Shown piece by piece: positions 1 to 9,184 of a stretch of DNA of 64,000 nucleotides; position 1 is the stretch's first letter; each line of letters opens with the position of its first letter. The DNA is from Bacillota bacterium (GTDB lineage Bacteria; Bacillota; Negativicutes; Sporomusales; CTSoil-080): positions 19,798-83,797 of the forward strand of contig JAGGAC010000021.1 of NCBI GenBank assembly GCA_017889635.1, in the 5' to 3' direction. The notes beneath the pieces are model-generated. The model saw nothing but the letters and a program-made list of their open reading frames with translations. It had not been told where the DNA came from and did no database searches. Made by a program: the position numbers and the translations under genes.

Positions 1-33
1 CCTCAAATAATTATAATAAAAGGATGTAATTCT

Positions 34-681
34 ATGTTACTTTATACCGCCAATAATGGCGATTATGAAAACTTGGCAGATCGGATGCAGCGGGAGCCTT
101 TGCGTAAAACAAATGTTTATGTGAATCTTACTAATCAGTGTACCTGCGCCTGTACTTTCTGCCTACGCAATACGAAGGAAATGAGGGAATCTAATTCGCT
201 ATGGCTGAAGCGGGAGCCTTCAGCGCAGGAAGTAATAGCCGAATTTGCAAAATATGATATGAAGAATTTTAAGGAAATCATTTTCTGCGGCTTTGGCGAA
301 CCGACGATGCGCTTGGATATTTTAATTGAAATAGCCAGCTATCTAAAACAGCGTAATAAAAATATATCGCTGCGTATTAATACCAACGGTCTTTGTGACC
401 TTCAAGCAGGCAAAGAAATCGCCCCTTTATTTCAAGGACTCATTGATACAGTGTCGATCAGCTTGAATGCTTCTACTGCTGCAGAATATTTGCGTCTGAC
501 ACGCAGTAAGTTTGGTATTCAGTCGTTTGATGCTATGCTGGCATTCGCTGTTAGCTGTAAAAAATATGTTCCTCATGTTGTACTAACAGTTGTTGATTGT
601 ATTGGCGAAACAGAAATTATAGCCTGCCAATCGCTTGCTGATAAACTTGGTCTGACATTGCGCGTGCGTTCCTTTGAATAA
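34..681 (+). CDS. TatD-linked radical SAM protein
   Basis: A 215-residue radical SAM protein. The SAM [4Fe-4S] motif CxxxCxxC is at Cys36, Cys40 and Cys43, inside a run that also has Cys38. It is followed by a glycine-rich GFGEPT segment near residue 88 that fits the SAM-binding GGEP motif, and an RINTNG strand near 125. Length and motif layout fit the short radical SAM family usually encoded beside TatD-type nucleases; that neighbour would lie left of the window and is not visible. Substrate is unknown. The start has an AAGGATG ribosome site about 6 bases upstream. A strong hairpin follows the stop, so this looks like the last gene of its transcript. Confidence 0.8.
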   Translation: MLLYTANNGDYENLADRMQREPLRKTNVYVNLTNQCTCACTFCLRNTKEMRESNSLWLKREPSAQEVIAEFAKYDMKNFKEIIFCGFGEPTMRLDILIEIASYLKQRNKNISLRINTNGLCDLQAGKEIAPLFQGLIDTVSISLNASTAAEYLRLTRSKFGIQSFDAMLAFAVSCKKYVPHVVLTVVDCIGETEIIACQSLADKLGLTLRVRSFE

Positions 682-730
682 CAAGGCCTCCGCTAGTAAT
701 AGGTCATAACGTACCCTTGCTCAGAAGCTA

Positions 731-790
731 AAATACGCAAAAAAAAACGGCAATCTTTTTCTAAGACTGCCGTTTTTCTTGCGTATTTTT
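731..790. terminator. Bidirectional terminator between convergent genes
   Basis: A long hairpin with outer arms AAATACGCAA/TTGCGTATTT and inner arms built on AACGGCA-TCTT/AAGA-TGCCGTT. A-rich and T-rich flanks on both sides let it work for both convergent transcripts (the radical SAM gene and the flavoprotein gene). Confidence 0.8.
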
Positions 791-791
791 C

Positions 792-2415
792 TTATTTTGC
801 TCTTCTTGGTTTTATTGGATATTTTTCAATAGGTACATTCTCCGTACCAAACGTCATTTCACCGTTTACATCTTTAACGGTTATCCACTTTAACCAATTT
901 TCATTATCTGTAGCCGGATAATCTTCTCGCAAAAACCATCCTCTGGATTCTTTTCTCAGTAATGCAGCTTTAAAGAACATCTCTGCCGAAAGCACCATTG
1001 CTTCTGCCTCATGGCAGGACAGCAAATAATGATAGTCTTCCGCTTTTAACTCTGAAACTTTAGCCTTTACCTTATCCAGCTTTCTTAGCGCAATCTTTAA
1101 GCGCTGTTCAGTCATATAGATGCTATTTTCTACCGGCGCAATAATGGCCTGCAATTCTTGGATTACTTCCTTAGCCGTAAAACCTGCCTTTCGATTAAGG
1201 GGCGCAAAGGCTCTTTCCTGGCAGGCCTTTACTTGCTCTTCTAATACAGCCGAGCCTTCCGTTTTCGCATAATTAGCAGACTTTTCGCCTGCAATCATTC
1301 CGGCAAATACGGCATTAAGAATTCCTGACCCCCGGTTTCTTCCCGGAGGAGCCGGAACGGCTCCGGCTACTGTCGATCCCCCATAACTCACATCACCAAT
1401 AGCAAACAACTTGCCAACCGTTGTTTCCATATCATGATTAACCTTAACCGGTGACTGTTCGCCTAAAAATCCCGGTGCCACTTCATTATCCGTATCTACG
1501 CTGTGGCACTTCTCATAAATGGTCTTCCATAACTTTAATCCGTACGGCCTTGACCATATGGCATCTGTTGTAAACAGGATTTCATCATCTTGAGTCATAG
1601 GGCTTTCTTCCGGACGCATATAAATAGGTCCTCTTCCCGCCGCCATCTGATTATACCACTCGGCTATCGCCGTGGAATTAATATCGGCTTCAATAAACCA
1701 CCGGAAGTTCTTCGTTATATTCTCATCCCATGCATTGTACAAAACATTCTCGTTGAAAACCAGTTCATGATGGCTTCGCCGCAATCCCATCGCCGCGGCC
1801 GTTGCTCCACATATTGATAACCCGGTAATTTTGGCTTCCTGTAGCTAATATTACCGACTTCGCTTTAATTACATAAAATGTTCCATCTAACAGGCTATAC
1901 CCGGTAGCGCCCACGATTTCATTATTATTGGTTAAAAGATCCGACACAGTTACCTTATCGATAATCTTTACACCCTTCTTTTCAGCTGTCCGACGTACTT
2001 GAAGGGTAATATCAAGGTCAACCCCAATCATCCCAGTCATTGGGCCTGTCGGTATAATCTTTAAAGTACCGTCTTCATTAAAAGGTACTTTAACTCCCCA
2101 CTCGATCAGCTTATCTATCATCTGGTTATTCATCTTTACATATCTAAGCATCTGTTCCTGATCGCCTAAGAAACAGCCAACTGCATTGGCATGATAACCA
2201 ACAAACTCCATGGGGTCTACTCTGTTAAAATCAAAATACTGCAGTACCCCGCCACCCCGGTTTGCCTTTCCGCTATAGCCGGTCGTTTGTTTTTCGACAA
2301 TCAGCACATCCGTATTCGAATCCGTTTCTTTTATCGTAACAGCAGCAGCAAGACCAGCTATGCCTCCGCCAATAACAAGGACGTCCGTCGATAATACTTG
2401 TTGCTTATTATTCAT
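792..2415 (-). pseudogene. Frameshifted FAD flavoprotein (AprA / fumarate-reductase-like alpha subunit)
   Basis: Two overlapping reading frames together encode one flavoprotein. The N-terminal part (2415 to about 1770) has the FAD dinucleotide motif GGGIAG at residues 16-21, VEKQTTGYSGKANRGGG and the ILATGSQNYR segment; it runs into a stop just after WSNGRGDGIAA. The C-terminal part (about 1790 to 792) continues in another frame with GRGPIYM, a flavin-site segment LFAIGDVSYGG and a helical tail typical of adenylylsulfate-reductase alpha and related FAD_binding_2 proteins. At the seam part of the expected sequence is readable in the third frame, so more than one small indel is likely. An intact protein would be about 550-600 residues. 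The ferredoxin upstream resembles an AprB-type partner. Either a true pseudogene or a sequencing error. Substrate unknown; sulfate reduction is not implied. Confidence 0.75.
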
Positions 2416-2438
2416 TTCTCTTCCCCCTTTTTTTCCGT

Positions 2439-2681
2439 CTATTTATACTTATCAAAAGTCTGATGTAACCGTTCCCCTTTAAAATCAGGCACAACCTTTA
2501 TACAACCTTTTGCGCACACCACTTCGCAATAATTACAATGTACACAGTCTTCTACATATTTAAAAACCGGTTTCTTTGTTTCCTCATCCCAGCGTATGAC
2601 ATCAACGAAACAGGATTTATAGCACAACTTGCAGCCTACACATTTATCTTTATCAAACTCAATAACATTGTTCATATTCAT
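2439..2681 (-). CDS. Two-cluster 4Fe-4S ferredoxin, electron partner of the flavoprotein
   Basis: 80 residues with two ferredoxin cysteine motifs, CVGCKLCYKSC in the first half and CVHCNYCEVVCAKGC in the second, expected to hold two [4Fe-4S] clusters. The layout resembles the small beta subunit of AprAB-type flavoenzymes. It sits 23 bases after the hydrolase stop and 23 bases before the flavoprotein start, in one transcription unit. It probably passes electrons between the flavoprotein and a cellular carrier. The start has a GGAGG site about 8 bases upstream. Confidence 0.85.
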   Translation of the reverse strand: MNMNNVIEFDKDKCVGCKLCYKSCFVDVIRWDEETKKPVFKYVEDCVHCNYCEVVCAKGCIKVVPDFKGERLHQTFDKYK

Positions 2682-2704
2682 ACCGGCATCCTCCTTATGT
2701 AAAA

Positions 2705-3559
2705 TTAAAAGTTTTCCTTTTCTTCGGCAAAAACTTGCGGGAGTATATTCGCTAAATGAGTAAATTCCTTAATATTGTGCAGCAGCAGACTCATCGGCCC
2801 AAACTCCGGCATCCTTATACCATCCGGCAAAACCTTCACAGGTTTCCCGCTTACAATCTTCCATCCCATCCAAAAACGGGTTCTAAGCTCAATTCCACCT
2901 TCCACTTCCCGCACAAAATGCGTCATAACCGCCGGTGCCGAACCAACTGGCGGCTGAGCCGCACCATATCCATTCGCACAAACTATGGTACTGCAGGCCG
3001 AGGTACCAATTTTACTTGTGTCATACCCCAAATCACCCGGATATTTAAAATTGATATATACACCTTCAGGACCAAAACCAATATCTTCAAGAACCTGGTG
3101 CGTAGTATTCCAGTACCGTTCTTTATATGATAAATCCTTATCCTTCGTATGTTCCCTCTGCATCGTTTCCGCTTTATAATGGTCCTCAGGATTCCATATT
3201 GTATACCTGAGGTTATCCAGCCCGTGCCAAGCAAACCACCAATCAAACATTTCGGTTGTAACCCCCGGCATCGGTGTCAAGTTAGCTAAAAAGCCGGTTC
3301 CATCCTCCATAATACAGTAACCAACTTCCGTGTCCAAATAACCAGGTTTAAATAAGTCATTCCGATCATGAATTCTCAAAGCCTTGCTCGGATCAATTGG
3401 ACCGCGCAGTACCATTTCATACTTTTCTTTCGGCGCCGGTGTCATCTCCAAATTATAGTACTTAAAATAACTTTTCGCCTTGTCCTCTGCTGTAACAGGC
3501 ACCCTTGCTTTTTTCTGTCCCATACTTGCACCATCCTCACATTCTATAATGTTGAGCAT
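2705..3559 (-). CDS. PhlG/phloretin-hydrolase-like C-C hydrolase
   Basis: 284 residues resembling the DAPG hydrolase family (2,4-diacetylphloroglucinol hydrolase PhlG and phloretin hydrolase), zinc enzymes that cut a C-C bond between an acyl group and an activated aromatic ring. Seen directly: FDWWFAWHGL with His112, and HNIKEF with a His261-xxx-Glu265 pair near the C-terminus, which match the family's metal-ligand pattern. No signal peptide, so cytoplasmic. First gene of a three-gene unit with a ferredoxin and an FAD reductase, divergent from a LysR gene. I infer anaerobic breakdown of an acylated aromatic or flavonoid-like compound. A second possible start is at 3523 (MGQKKARV). Confidence 0.7.
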   Translation of the reverse strand: MLNIIECEDGASMGQKKARVPVTAEDKAKSYFKYYNLEMTPAPKEKYEMVLRGPIDPSKALRIHDRNDLFKPGYLDTEVGYCIMEDGTGFLANLTPMPGVTTEMFDWWFAWHGLDNLRYTIWNPEDHYKAETMQREHTKDKDLSYKERYWNTTHQVLEDIGFGPEGVYINFKYPGDLGYDTSKIGTSACSTIVCANGYGAAQPPVGSAPAVMTHFVREVEGGIELRTRFWMGWKIVSGKPVKVLPDGIRMPEFGPMSLLLHNIKEFTHLANILPQVFAEEKENF

Positions 3560-3926
3560 AACCTTTTCACCATACGAAACTTTAACTTATCTCTTCGTCT
3601 CGTCACTTTTGATTTAGTCAGTCAATATGTGCACTTTATCACATATTCCTTCCATATATAGATTAATTCGAAAAGTCGCAGAAATCTAACATAAAAAGTG
3701 AGTATATTAATAAGCAAAACTTCTTAATTAACCCTAACAACAGAAGTCTAAACAAAGCTACAAAAGCCCAAAAATATCCTCGGCCTAGCCGAAAGTATTT
3801 CTTGAACAGCCACTAGCCCTTATTACTAGCAACACTTAAAAGATCATCACAAACATAAAAATAAGGTATAATGATAAGTAAAGCTTCTTGCTGCGACCTG
3901 TTCAGAGAACGTGAGGAGGTAACACC
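3560..3926. promoter_or_regulatory. Divergent control region with imperfect 27-bp dyad
   Basis: 367 bases between the hydrolase operon and its LysR gene. It holds a dyad at 3773-3799 (AATA..TCGGC-cta-GCCGA..TATT) that is a good candidate LysR binding site, and a TATAAT hexamer at 3867-3872 suitably placed as the -10 element for the LysR gene, though its -35 is weak. I see no coding sequence here. Confidence 0.5.
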
Positions 3927-4850
3927 ATGGATATCCGCCAATTGCAATATTTCATCTCAGTCGCAGAGCACCTCAGTTTTACCGTTGCTGCAAAACACCA
4001 TTTTATCGCTCAAACGGCAATAAGCCAGCAAATTCAAGCCATGGAGAAAAAGCTGGGAGTCCGGCTGTTTACCCGCAATAGCCGCTCAGTGCAACTGACA
4101 CCTGCCGGAACAGTATTTCTCAAAGAGGCTAAACTTCTGGTAAGTATCGCAACTGATGCAATAAAAAAAACGCAGAATGCTGCTTCGGATTCCATAGGCA
4201 GCCTAAAAATTGGCTTTTTGGGACCGAATGAAAAATACTTTTTACCTGAACTAATTCACACCATTCGCCGTAAATATCCCGGCATTGATTTAACCTTCAC
4301 CCAAAATACGGCAGATACAATCAACGAATACCTTGCGCGCGGGTTATTAGATCTTGCCTTTTCCGAATGTTACGATCAAATAGAACAACCAGGAGATTTT
4401 GAGTGGAAAACCATCTCCAGTCATCCCATTTGTGCCACCCTACATGTTGACCATCCTTTGGCCACTCAATCCAAAATCGATTTACTGGCTTTGGCTAAAG
4501 AACCCTTCGTCGCCATTGACTCACTGGATTATCACGCCGCCTACGAACACTTGGTTGCGTTTTGTGCCCGGCAGGGAGGTTTCATCCCAAAAATTGTCAG
4601 TCAGCACCGCACTCCGGAAACAGTACTGCTAATGATCGAAGCGCGGGTTGGCATATCCCTGCTTCCGCAATTTCTTGCCTTTTCCGGCAATCCTAATCTG
4701 CGTTTCATTGAACTTACCGGCGAAAGAGCTTGGGTTCACTCCACTTTGGTCTGGAGAAAAAATAATAACAATCAGCTAATTCCTTTATTGTGGCACGAAC
4801 TTCAGAATGTCCTAAGTTGCAGCCCAGACAACCTTGCCAATGGTTTGTGA
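3927..4850 (+). CDS. LysR-family transcriptional regulator
   Basis: 307 residues. The N-terminal winged helix-turn-helix (about residues 1-60: MDIRQLQYFISVAEHLSFTVAA, TAISQQIQAMEKKLGVRLF, RNSRSVQLTPAG) is classical LysR, followed by a periplasmic-binding-like effector domain (about 90-300). It has a good GAGGAGG ribosome site. It is divergent from the PhlG-like hydrolase operon and is therefore its likely activator, with an aromatic substrate or product as the probable inducer (inference). Confidence 0.9.
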   Translation: MDIRQLQYFISVAEHLSFTVAAKHHFIAQTAISQQIQAMEKKLGVRLFTRNSRSVQLTPAGTVFLKEAKLLVSIATDAIKKTQNAASDSIGSLKIGFLGPNEKYFLPELIHTIRRKYPGIDLTFTQNTADTINEYLARGLLDLAFSECYDQIEQPGDFEWKTISSHPICATLHVDHPLATQSKIDLLALAKEPFVAIDSLDYHAAYEHLVAFCARQGGFIPKIVSQHRTPETVLLMIEARVGISLLPQFLAFSGNPNLRFIELTGERAWVHSTLVWRKNNNNQLIPLLWHELQNVLSCSPDNLANGL

Positions 4851-4886
4851 CACTCTCTAAATGACTCACCGCACCTAAACTATTTC

Positions 4887-4940
4887 TATAGATAACAAAC
4901 TGACTCAGCGATTTTGCGCTGAGTCAGTTTGTTATCTATA
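4887..4940. terminator. Perfect 24-bp-stem hairpin terminator
   Basis: Arms 4887-4910 and 4917-4940 are exact reverse complements with a 6-base loop (ATTTTG). It lies between the LysR stop and the convergent esterase gene, so it probably ends both transcripts. Confidence 0.75.
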
Positions 4941-5026
4941 ATCTCTATCTGCTTTACTCGGCTGAACCTTCGGAAAAGGCGCTTATCGAAATTATCGATA
5001 AGGAACCGATATATTCTGAGTCTTAA

Positions 5027-5980
5027 TTATTTTAAAATCGGATCTAAGAACGAAAAAACTCTTGCTATATTTTCAGGCGTCTCAAATCCTGAACCGCCAT
5101 GCGGTTCCCCCAGTAAAATGTCTAATTTCACTTTATCTTTACCTAAAACCTTATATAAATCAGTTGCCAATTGTACGCTTTGAGTAACAGGAACAAGAGT
5201 ATCGCTGCTTCCATGCTGGATTAAGAACGGCGGATCATCTTTAGTAATATATTTCTTAACATCAGCCGCTCCCTTTAATTCCGTTGGAGTATCTTTAAAT
5301 AATTTCTTTAATTCCCGGCTGTCTTGTATAGATGTTAAATCAAATGCGCCAAACCAAGTAACGACTGCATTCACACGACTAGACTGATTTTGGTTTCCCA
5401 TCTTTAAATCTTCCAGCTTAGCTACGCCGCCTGAAGTACCGGCTAATGCCGCCAAATGTCCGCCGGCCGAATTTCCCCAAATGCCGATTTTTTCTGGATT
5501 CAGTGAATATTTAGCTGCATTAGCTCTTAAAAATCTTATCGCAGCCTTAACATCGTAAATTTGCGCTGGAAAACTAGCTTCACCACTTAAACGGTAATTA
5601 ACGGACGCAACCGCATAGCCTCTTTTAACCGCACTTTTGATAATCGTAATAACTTGTGAATCTGATTTATCGCCCAACTCCCAGCCGCCGCCATGAACAA
5701 CAACAAGTACCGGAAATGGCCCTGCTTTTTTCTCTGGCAAATAAATATCTAACACCTGACTTTTTGAACCTTTTGCATAAGCAACATCAAGCCACTTTCT
5801 AGAGAATTGTTCCTTATTAAGCACCTTATTGTTTATGGCAAATTCCGGCGGCGGTCCGCCATGTCCAATTGATGGATCAGCAGCATTATCAGCAGCTGAT
5901 TTTGCTAAGGACACATTAGCGCCAATAAGAATTACAGCGGCAATAAATAAACCACAGCAGCCTTTCAAATTTAATTTCAT
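5027..5980 (-). CDS. Exported alpha/beta-hydrolase (BD-FAE/HSL-like esterase)
   Basis: 317 residues. An N-terminal signal peptide (about residues 1-26, hydrophobic GLFIAAVILIGANVSLA) sends it to the periplasm or cell surface. The fold is shown by the oxyanion-hole motif HGGGW (96-100), the nucleophile elbow GNSAG with Ser171, and probable triad residues Asp260 (HGSSDTLVP) and His294 (GEPHGG). These place it among carboxylesterases/feruloyl-esterase-like enzymes acting on small esters. It is divergent from the LysR gene at 6129 across a strong palindromic operator, so it is probably inducible. Substrate unknown. Confidence 0.85.
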   Translation of the reverse strand: MKLNLKGCCGLFIAAVILIGANVSLAKSAADNAADPSIGHGGPPPEFAINNKVLNKEQFSRKWLDVAYAKGSKSQVLDIYLPEKKAGPFPVLVVVHGGGWELGDKSDSQVITIIKSAVKRGYAVASVNYRLSGEASFPAQIYDVKAAIRFLRANAAKYSLNPEKIGIWGNSAGGHLAALAGTSGGVAKLEDLKMGNQNQSSRVNAVVTWFGAFDLTSIQDSRELKKLFKDTPTELKGAADVKKYITKDDPPFLIQHGSSDTLVPVTQSVQLATDLYKVLGKDKVKLDILLGEPHGGSGFETPENIARVFSFLDPILK

Positions 5981-6037
5981 AACCAGACCTCCGATTTAAT
6001 TTCAAATATTCTTATAGCTAGGGTTCTACCATCTATG

Positions 6038-6080
6038 TTATGTATTATACATACACCAATTCATAATGTATAATACATAA
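6038..6080. promoter_or_regulatory. Palindromic operator between esterase and LysR gene
   Basis: Two exact 15-base inverted arms (TTATGTATTATACAT at 6038-6052 and its reverse complement at 6066-6080) with a 13-base spacer. Each arm is itself nearly symmetrical (TGTA-TTA-TACA). Its place between divergent genes makes it the probable binding site of the LysR regulator encoded at 6129. Confidence 0.65.
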
Positions 6081-6128
6081 TAAGCTATAATATATATATC
6101 CTCAAACCTATATAAAGAGAGGCTTCTT

Positions 6129-7013
6129 ATGGAATTATTACAACTAAAATATTTTCAATTAGTCGCTAAACACGAAAATATATCCAAAGTTGCGGAACAA
6201 TTAAACATATCTCAGCCTTCTTTAAGCAAAACCATAGCCTTACTGGAAAAAGAATTAGGAACTAACTTATTTGATCGTTGTGGTCGTAATATTATTCTCA
6301 ACGATAATGGTAGGGATTTCCTCTCATATATCGACAACGCACTTATGAATATCGAAAACGGAATTAATAGAATAAAAGATGAAAATAAAATGATTCAATG
6401 CGATATGAAAATTTTAATTTTAACGGGAGTACCTCAAATTACTCCCATAATTACAACCTTTATTAAAAGATACCAAAATGTTGATTTTAAAATAAAACAT
6501 TATAATATCGGTCACAATGACGATGATTTTGATATTTGCTTAACTTCTCCTCCAATTGAAGAAAATAGATATAATATAGTTCATTTGTTGACCGAGCCTA
6601 TAGGAATAGCTATTCCTAAAAGTCACCAACTAGCTAATAAACCTAAAATCACTTTATCGGATTTAAAATATGAAAAATTCATCTGCTTAAATCCTAACAA
6701 AGCCTTAAGTAAAATTATGGGCGATGTTAGTTTTACGTTTAATTTTGCTCAGAATAATATCCTGGAAACCGACGACCCAAATATCGCCAAAGAATTTATT
6801 GATAATGGCTTAGGAATAGCCTTTATGCCAATGATTACTATAAATAAAGAATTGATGAACTCAAACATTATTATACGTTCTGTTGAGGATCTGCAAAAAG
6901 AAATATCTACAATATTGTTAACCAGAAAAGATAAATATGAATCATTAATAATTCGTTTATTTAAGCAGCATGTAATAAATCATTTTAATTCTTTAATAGC
7001 AGGCAAAATTTGA
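6129..7013 (+). CDS. LysR-family transcriptional regulator
   Basis: 294 residues. N-terminal LysR helix-turn-helix (ELLQLKYFQLVAKHENISKVAEQL, PSLSKTIALLEKELGTNLFDR) followed by a LysR substrate-binding domain. It is strikingly AT-rich and Asn/Ile/Lys-rich compared with flanking genes, which may mean recent acquisition. Divergent from the exported esterase, its probable target. Ribosome site AGAGAGG upstream of the ATG. Confidence 0.88.
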   Translation: MELLQLKYFQLVAKHENISKVAEQLNISQPSLSKTIALLEKELGTNLFDRCGRNIILNDNGRDFLSYIDNALMNIENGINRIKDENKMIQCDMKILILTGVPQITPIITTFIKRYQNVDFKIKHYNIGHNDDDFDICLTSPPIEENRYNIVHLLTEPIGIAIPKSHQLANKPKITLSDLKYEKFICLNPNKALSKIMGDVSFTFNFAQNNILETDDPNIAKEFIDNGLGIAFMPMITINKELMNSNIIIRSVEDLQKEISTILLTRKDKYESLIIRLFKQHVINHFNSLIAGKI

Positions 7014-7126
7014 ATTGTCTGCTGAGTAACCACATGGTAAAGTCTCAGCGGATAATGACTCTCAATAAAGTTAAGGCACAAACCCCATAATGAAGGCTTG
7101 TGCCTGGCATATAATCATGCTAGTTG

Positions 7127-7399
7127 TTAATCGTCATTTTCGATATATAACTCATAGGTGTCCGCCGAGATATTTCGTATAAACAACTTTGACCACCGTA
7201 TATTTTTTTCTTGCAATAGCGTAAGTATTTGCTCCTGCTTTTCTGCCTGAAACAACATACATTGCCCGCAATGTATGCCAAGCTTGCGCGGCGTGGGCAC
7301 AAGCGCCCCCGGAATACCTAGCCGCTGCATAACCTCCTCAGCGAGCAGCGCATGACGGACTGAGCAAAAGGACAGCAACCTGTTCAAATCATCGTACAT
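7127..7399 (-). CDS. DUF3343 putative Se/S carrier-like protein
   Basis: 90 residues matching the short DUF3343 (Se/S carrier) family: SVRHALLAEEVMQRLGIPGALVPTPRKLG followed by HCGQCMLF. The cysteine pair after the PTPR segment is the expected functional site. It follows yedF by 9 bases at the end of the selD-yedF unit. The family is proposed to move reduced selenium or sulfur between proteins; that role is inferred from the repeated genomic pairing. Confidence 0.8.
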   Translation of the reverse strand: MYDDLNRLLSFCSVRHALLAEEVMQRLGIPGALVPTPRKLGIHCGQCMLFQAEKQEQILTLLQEKNIRWSKLFIRNISADTYELYIENDD

Positions 7400-7408
7400 A
7401 AACGTCTC

Positions 7409-7996
7409 TCAAAGCGTAATGGCTTTATTGGCCGCAGACATTTCTTCCACAATCGTGTACATGTTAGTAATGCCGCCAACTGCCAGCTTATCCTTTAATT
7501 CATAATAATCAAGGCAGGTACCACACGAAAGAATCTGAACCCCGCGCTGTGCAAGCTCCTGGAGATGCTCGGTTACTGGAGAGTTCTCGCTTGTCAGGTA
7601 AACGCCGCTGTTCATAAACAACAGCAGCCGCGGCAGCGGTTCCTTTTCCAGCAAAGCATAGAAAAAAGACTTGATAAGAACGGTGCCTAGTTCTTTACTG
7701 CCATGACCTAACGTATCGTGCGTAATCAAAAACACAGTATTTTCGGTAACGGTTTCAATGGTCTGGGCTTTTTCAACGCCTTGTCCCTTATGAATCGTAA
7801 TTGAATATATCCCGTCCTGTTCCTGAAATTCTGCGGCGCATTGGTTGGCTGCCGCAAATTTTAACACATTCTCTTTTGCGGCAAAGTTATCCACCTGGAT
7901 AGCTATAACGCCGTCTATTACTTTTTCCAACGCCTTTTTAACGGCAATAACGGGTTGGGGACAAGCCATACCGCGCGCGTCAATCTTAATAGACAT
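7409..7996 (-). CDS. yedF: Selenium-metabolism protein YedF (TusA-like + DsrE-like)
   Basis: 195 residues from the ATG at 7996 (MSIKIDARG), preferred because it has AGGA 7 bases upstream and matches the family; the frame stays open to 8032. Residues 1-70 form a TusA/SirA-like domain with the sulfurtransferase CPQP motif (ARGMACPQPVIAVKKAL). The C-terminal half is a DsrE-like domain ending near LSCGTCLDYY. Its start overlaps the end of selD, showing translational coupling. It probably handles selenium persulfide for SelD. Confidence 0.88.
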   Translation of the reverse strand: MSIKIDARGMACPQPVIAVKKALEKVIDGVIAIQVDNFAAKENVLKFAAANQCAAEFQEQDGIYSITIHKGQGVEKAQTIETVTENTVFLITHDTLGHGSKELGTVLIKSFFYALLEKEPLPRLLLFMNSGVYLTSENSPVTEHLQELAQRGVQILSCGTCLDYYELKDKLAVGGITNMYTIVEEMSAANKAITL

Positions 7997-9014
7997 AAAT
8001 AGTTCCTGCTCCTTTACCCGTAATTCTGCCAATAATCGAAGCCTCGTCCACGCCTGCGGCGCGAAGGCTTGCTAAAAGCCGCTCGGCGTCTGTTGCTGCT
8101 ACGCTCAGCAGCAATCCTCCCGATGTCTGCGGATCAAAGCACAAATCCTGTAGGACATCCGCTACATTTGACGCAAACGTTACGTTTTTTAGATACTCAC
8201 GCGTATGATAAGCGCCTTCCGGCACTAACCCCATCGCTGCCGCATTCTGCGCCTCCGGCAAAAACGGCAAATCCTTAGTATATATTTCGGCGGCAACATG
8301 ACTGGCGGTTACCATCTCCGACAAATGTCCCAACAGGCCAAATCCCGTCACGTCAGTGCAGGCATGAATAGTAAACCCGGACATGACCTCTGCCGCAGTC
8401 TTATTTAGCTGTCTCATGCTGTCAATCGCCGCGCGCACGCCTTCTTCAAACATGTCCGCCCTGGCGGCCATAGTTAATACACCAGTTCCAATGGCCTTCG
8501 TCAACAAAAGAACGTCGCCAGGTTGGGCGCCCGCATTTGTCAGTATAGCATCAGGATGAGCCACACCGGTAACACTTAAGCCGTATTTAGGCTCATTATC
8601 CTGTATGGAATGCCCGCCAACCAATACAGCCCCCGCCTCGGTCACCTTTTCCAGCCCGCCGCGCAATATATCCGAAAGCACTGCCGCATCCAGCTTGCAC
8701 ACAGGAAAAGCCACAATGTTCATCGCCGTAAGCGGTTTTCCTCCCATGGCATATATATCACTAAGGCTGTTCGCTGCGGCAATCTGCCCAAATACATACG
8801 GCTCATCGACAATCGGCGTAAAAAAATCCACTGTCTGAATAAGTGCCGTCGTTGCGTCGAGCTTATACACCCCTGCATCATCCGATGTATCAAGACCGAC
8901 CATCAGCTGTGGATGTGTCATTTGAGGAAGACTGCAAAGTATTCCTGATAAATGACCTGGTCCGATTTTGGCCGCGCAGCCACCGCTTTTACTGTATTCT
9001 GTAAGTTTAATCAT
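7986..9014 (-). CDS. selD: Selenide, water dikinase (selenophosphate synthase)
   Basis: 342 residues from the ATG at 9014 (MIKLTEYSK), which has an AGGAAGG site 6 bases upstream; the frame extends to 9032. SelD turns selenide and ATP into selenophosphate, the selenium donor for 2-selenouridine and selenocysteine. Seen: SGGCAAKIGPGHL with the active-site residue as Cys (TGC), not selenocysteine; the metal/ATP-binding DASDD-like stretch VGLDTSDDAGVYKL; ATGFGLLGHL-like TDVTGFGLLGHL; and the C-terminal DPQTSGGLL. Full length for the family. In one unit with yedF and the DUF3343 gene. Confidence 0.95.
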   Translation of the reverse strand: MIKLTEYSKSGGCAAKIGPGHLSGILCSLPQMTHPQLMVGLDTSDDAGVYKLDATTALIQTVDFFTPIVDEPYVFGQIAAANSLSDIYAMGGKPLTAMNIVAFPVCKLDAAVLSDILRGGLEKVTEAGAVLVGGHSIQDNEPKYGLSVTGVAHPDAILTNAGAQPGDVLLLTKAIGTGVLTMAARADMFEEGVRAAIDSMRQLNKTAAEVMSGFTIHACTDVTGFGLLGHLSEMVTASHVAAEIYTKDLPFLPEAQNAAAMGLVPEGAYHTREYLKNVTFASNVADVLQDLCFDPQTSGGLLLSVAATDAERLLASLRAAGVDEASIIGRITGKGAGTIYVY

Positions 9015-9184
9015 ATTCGACCTTCCTATCATACTATTACTAGAAAATCGCCCAAATGAAACCTTCCATTAATGCCTCCGCAAACCATCGCTTCATCTGC
9101 AGCCGCGTCATTAAGCATAGATATAGTATATAACTTAGACCTATTCTCATCAAGGCAGTTAAGGTCTGCCGCCCAGCCTCTCTT

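Noticed and set aside
792..2681. Dissimilatory sulfate reduction (AprAB)
   Set aside because: The flavoprotein and ferredoxin resemble AprAB in layout only; there is no sat, dsr or qmo gene and the hydrolase neighbour points elsewhere.
7074..7105. AGGCACAA/TTGTGCCT hairpin as a terminator
   Set aside because: Only 8 bp of clean stem and no T-run on either strand; too weak to list as a feature.
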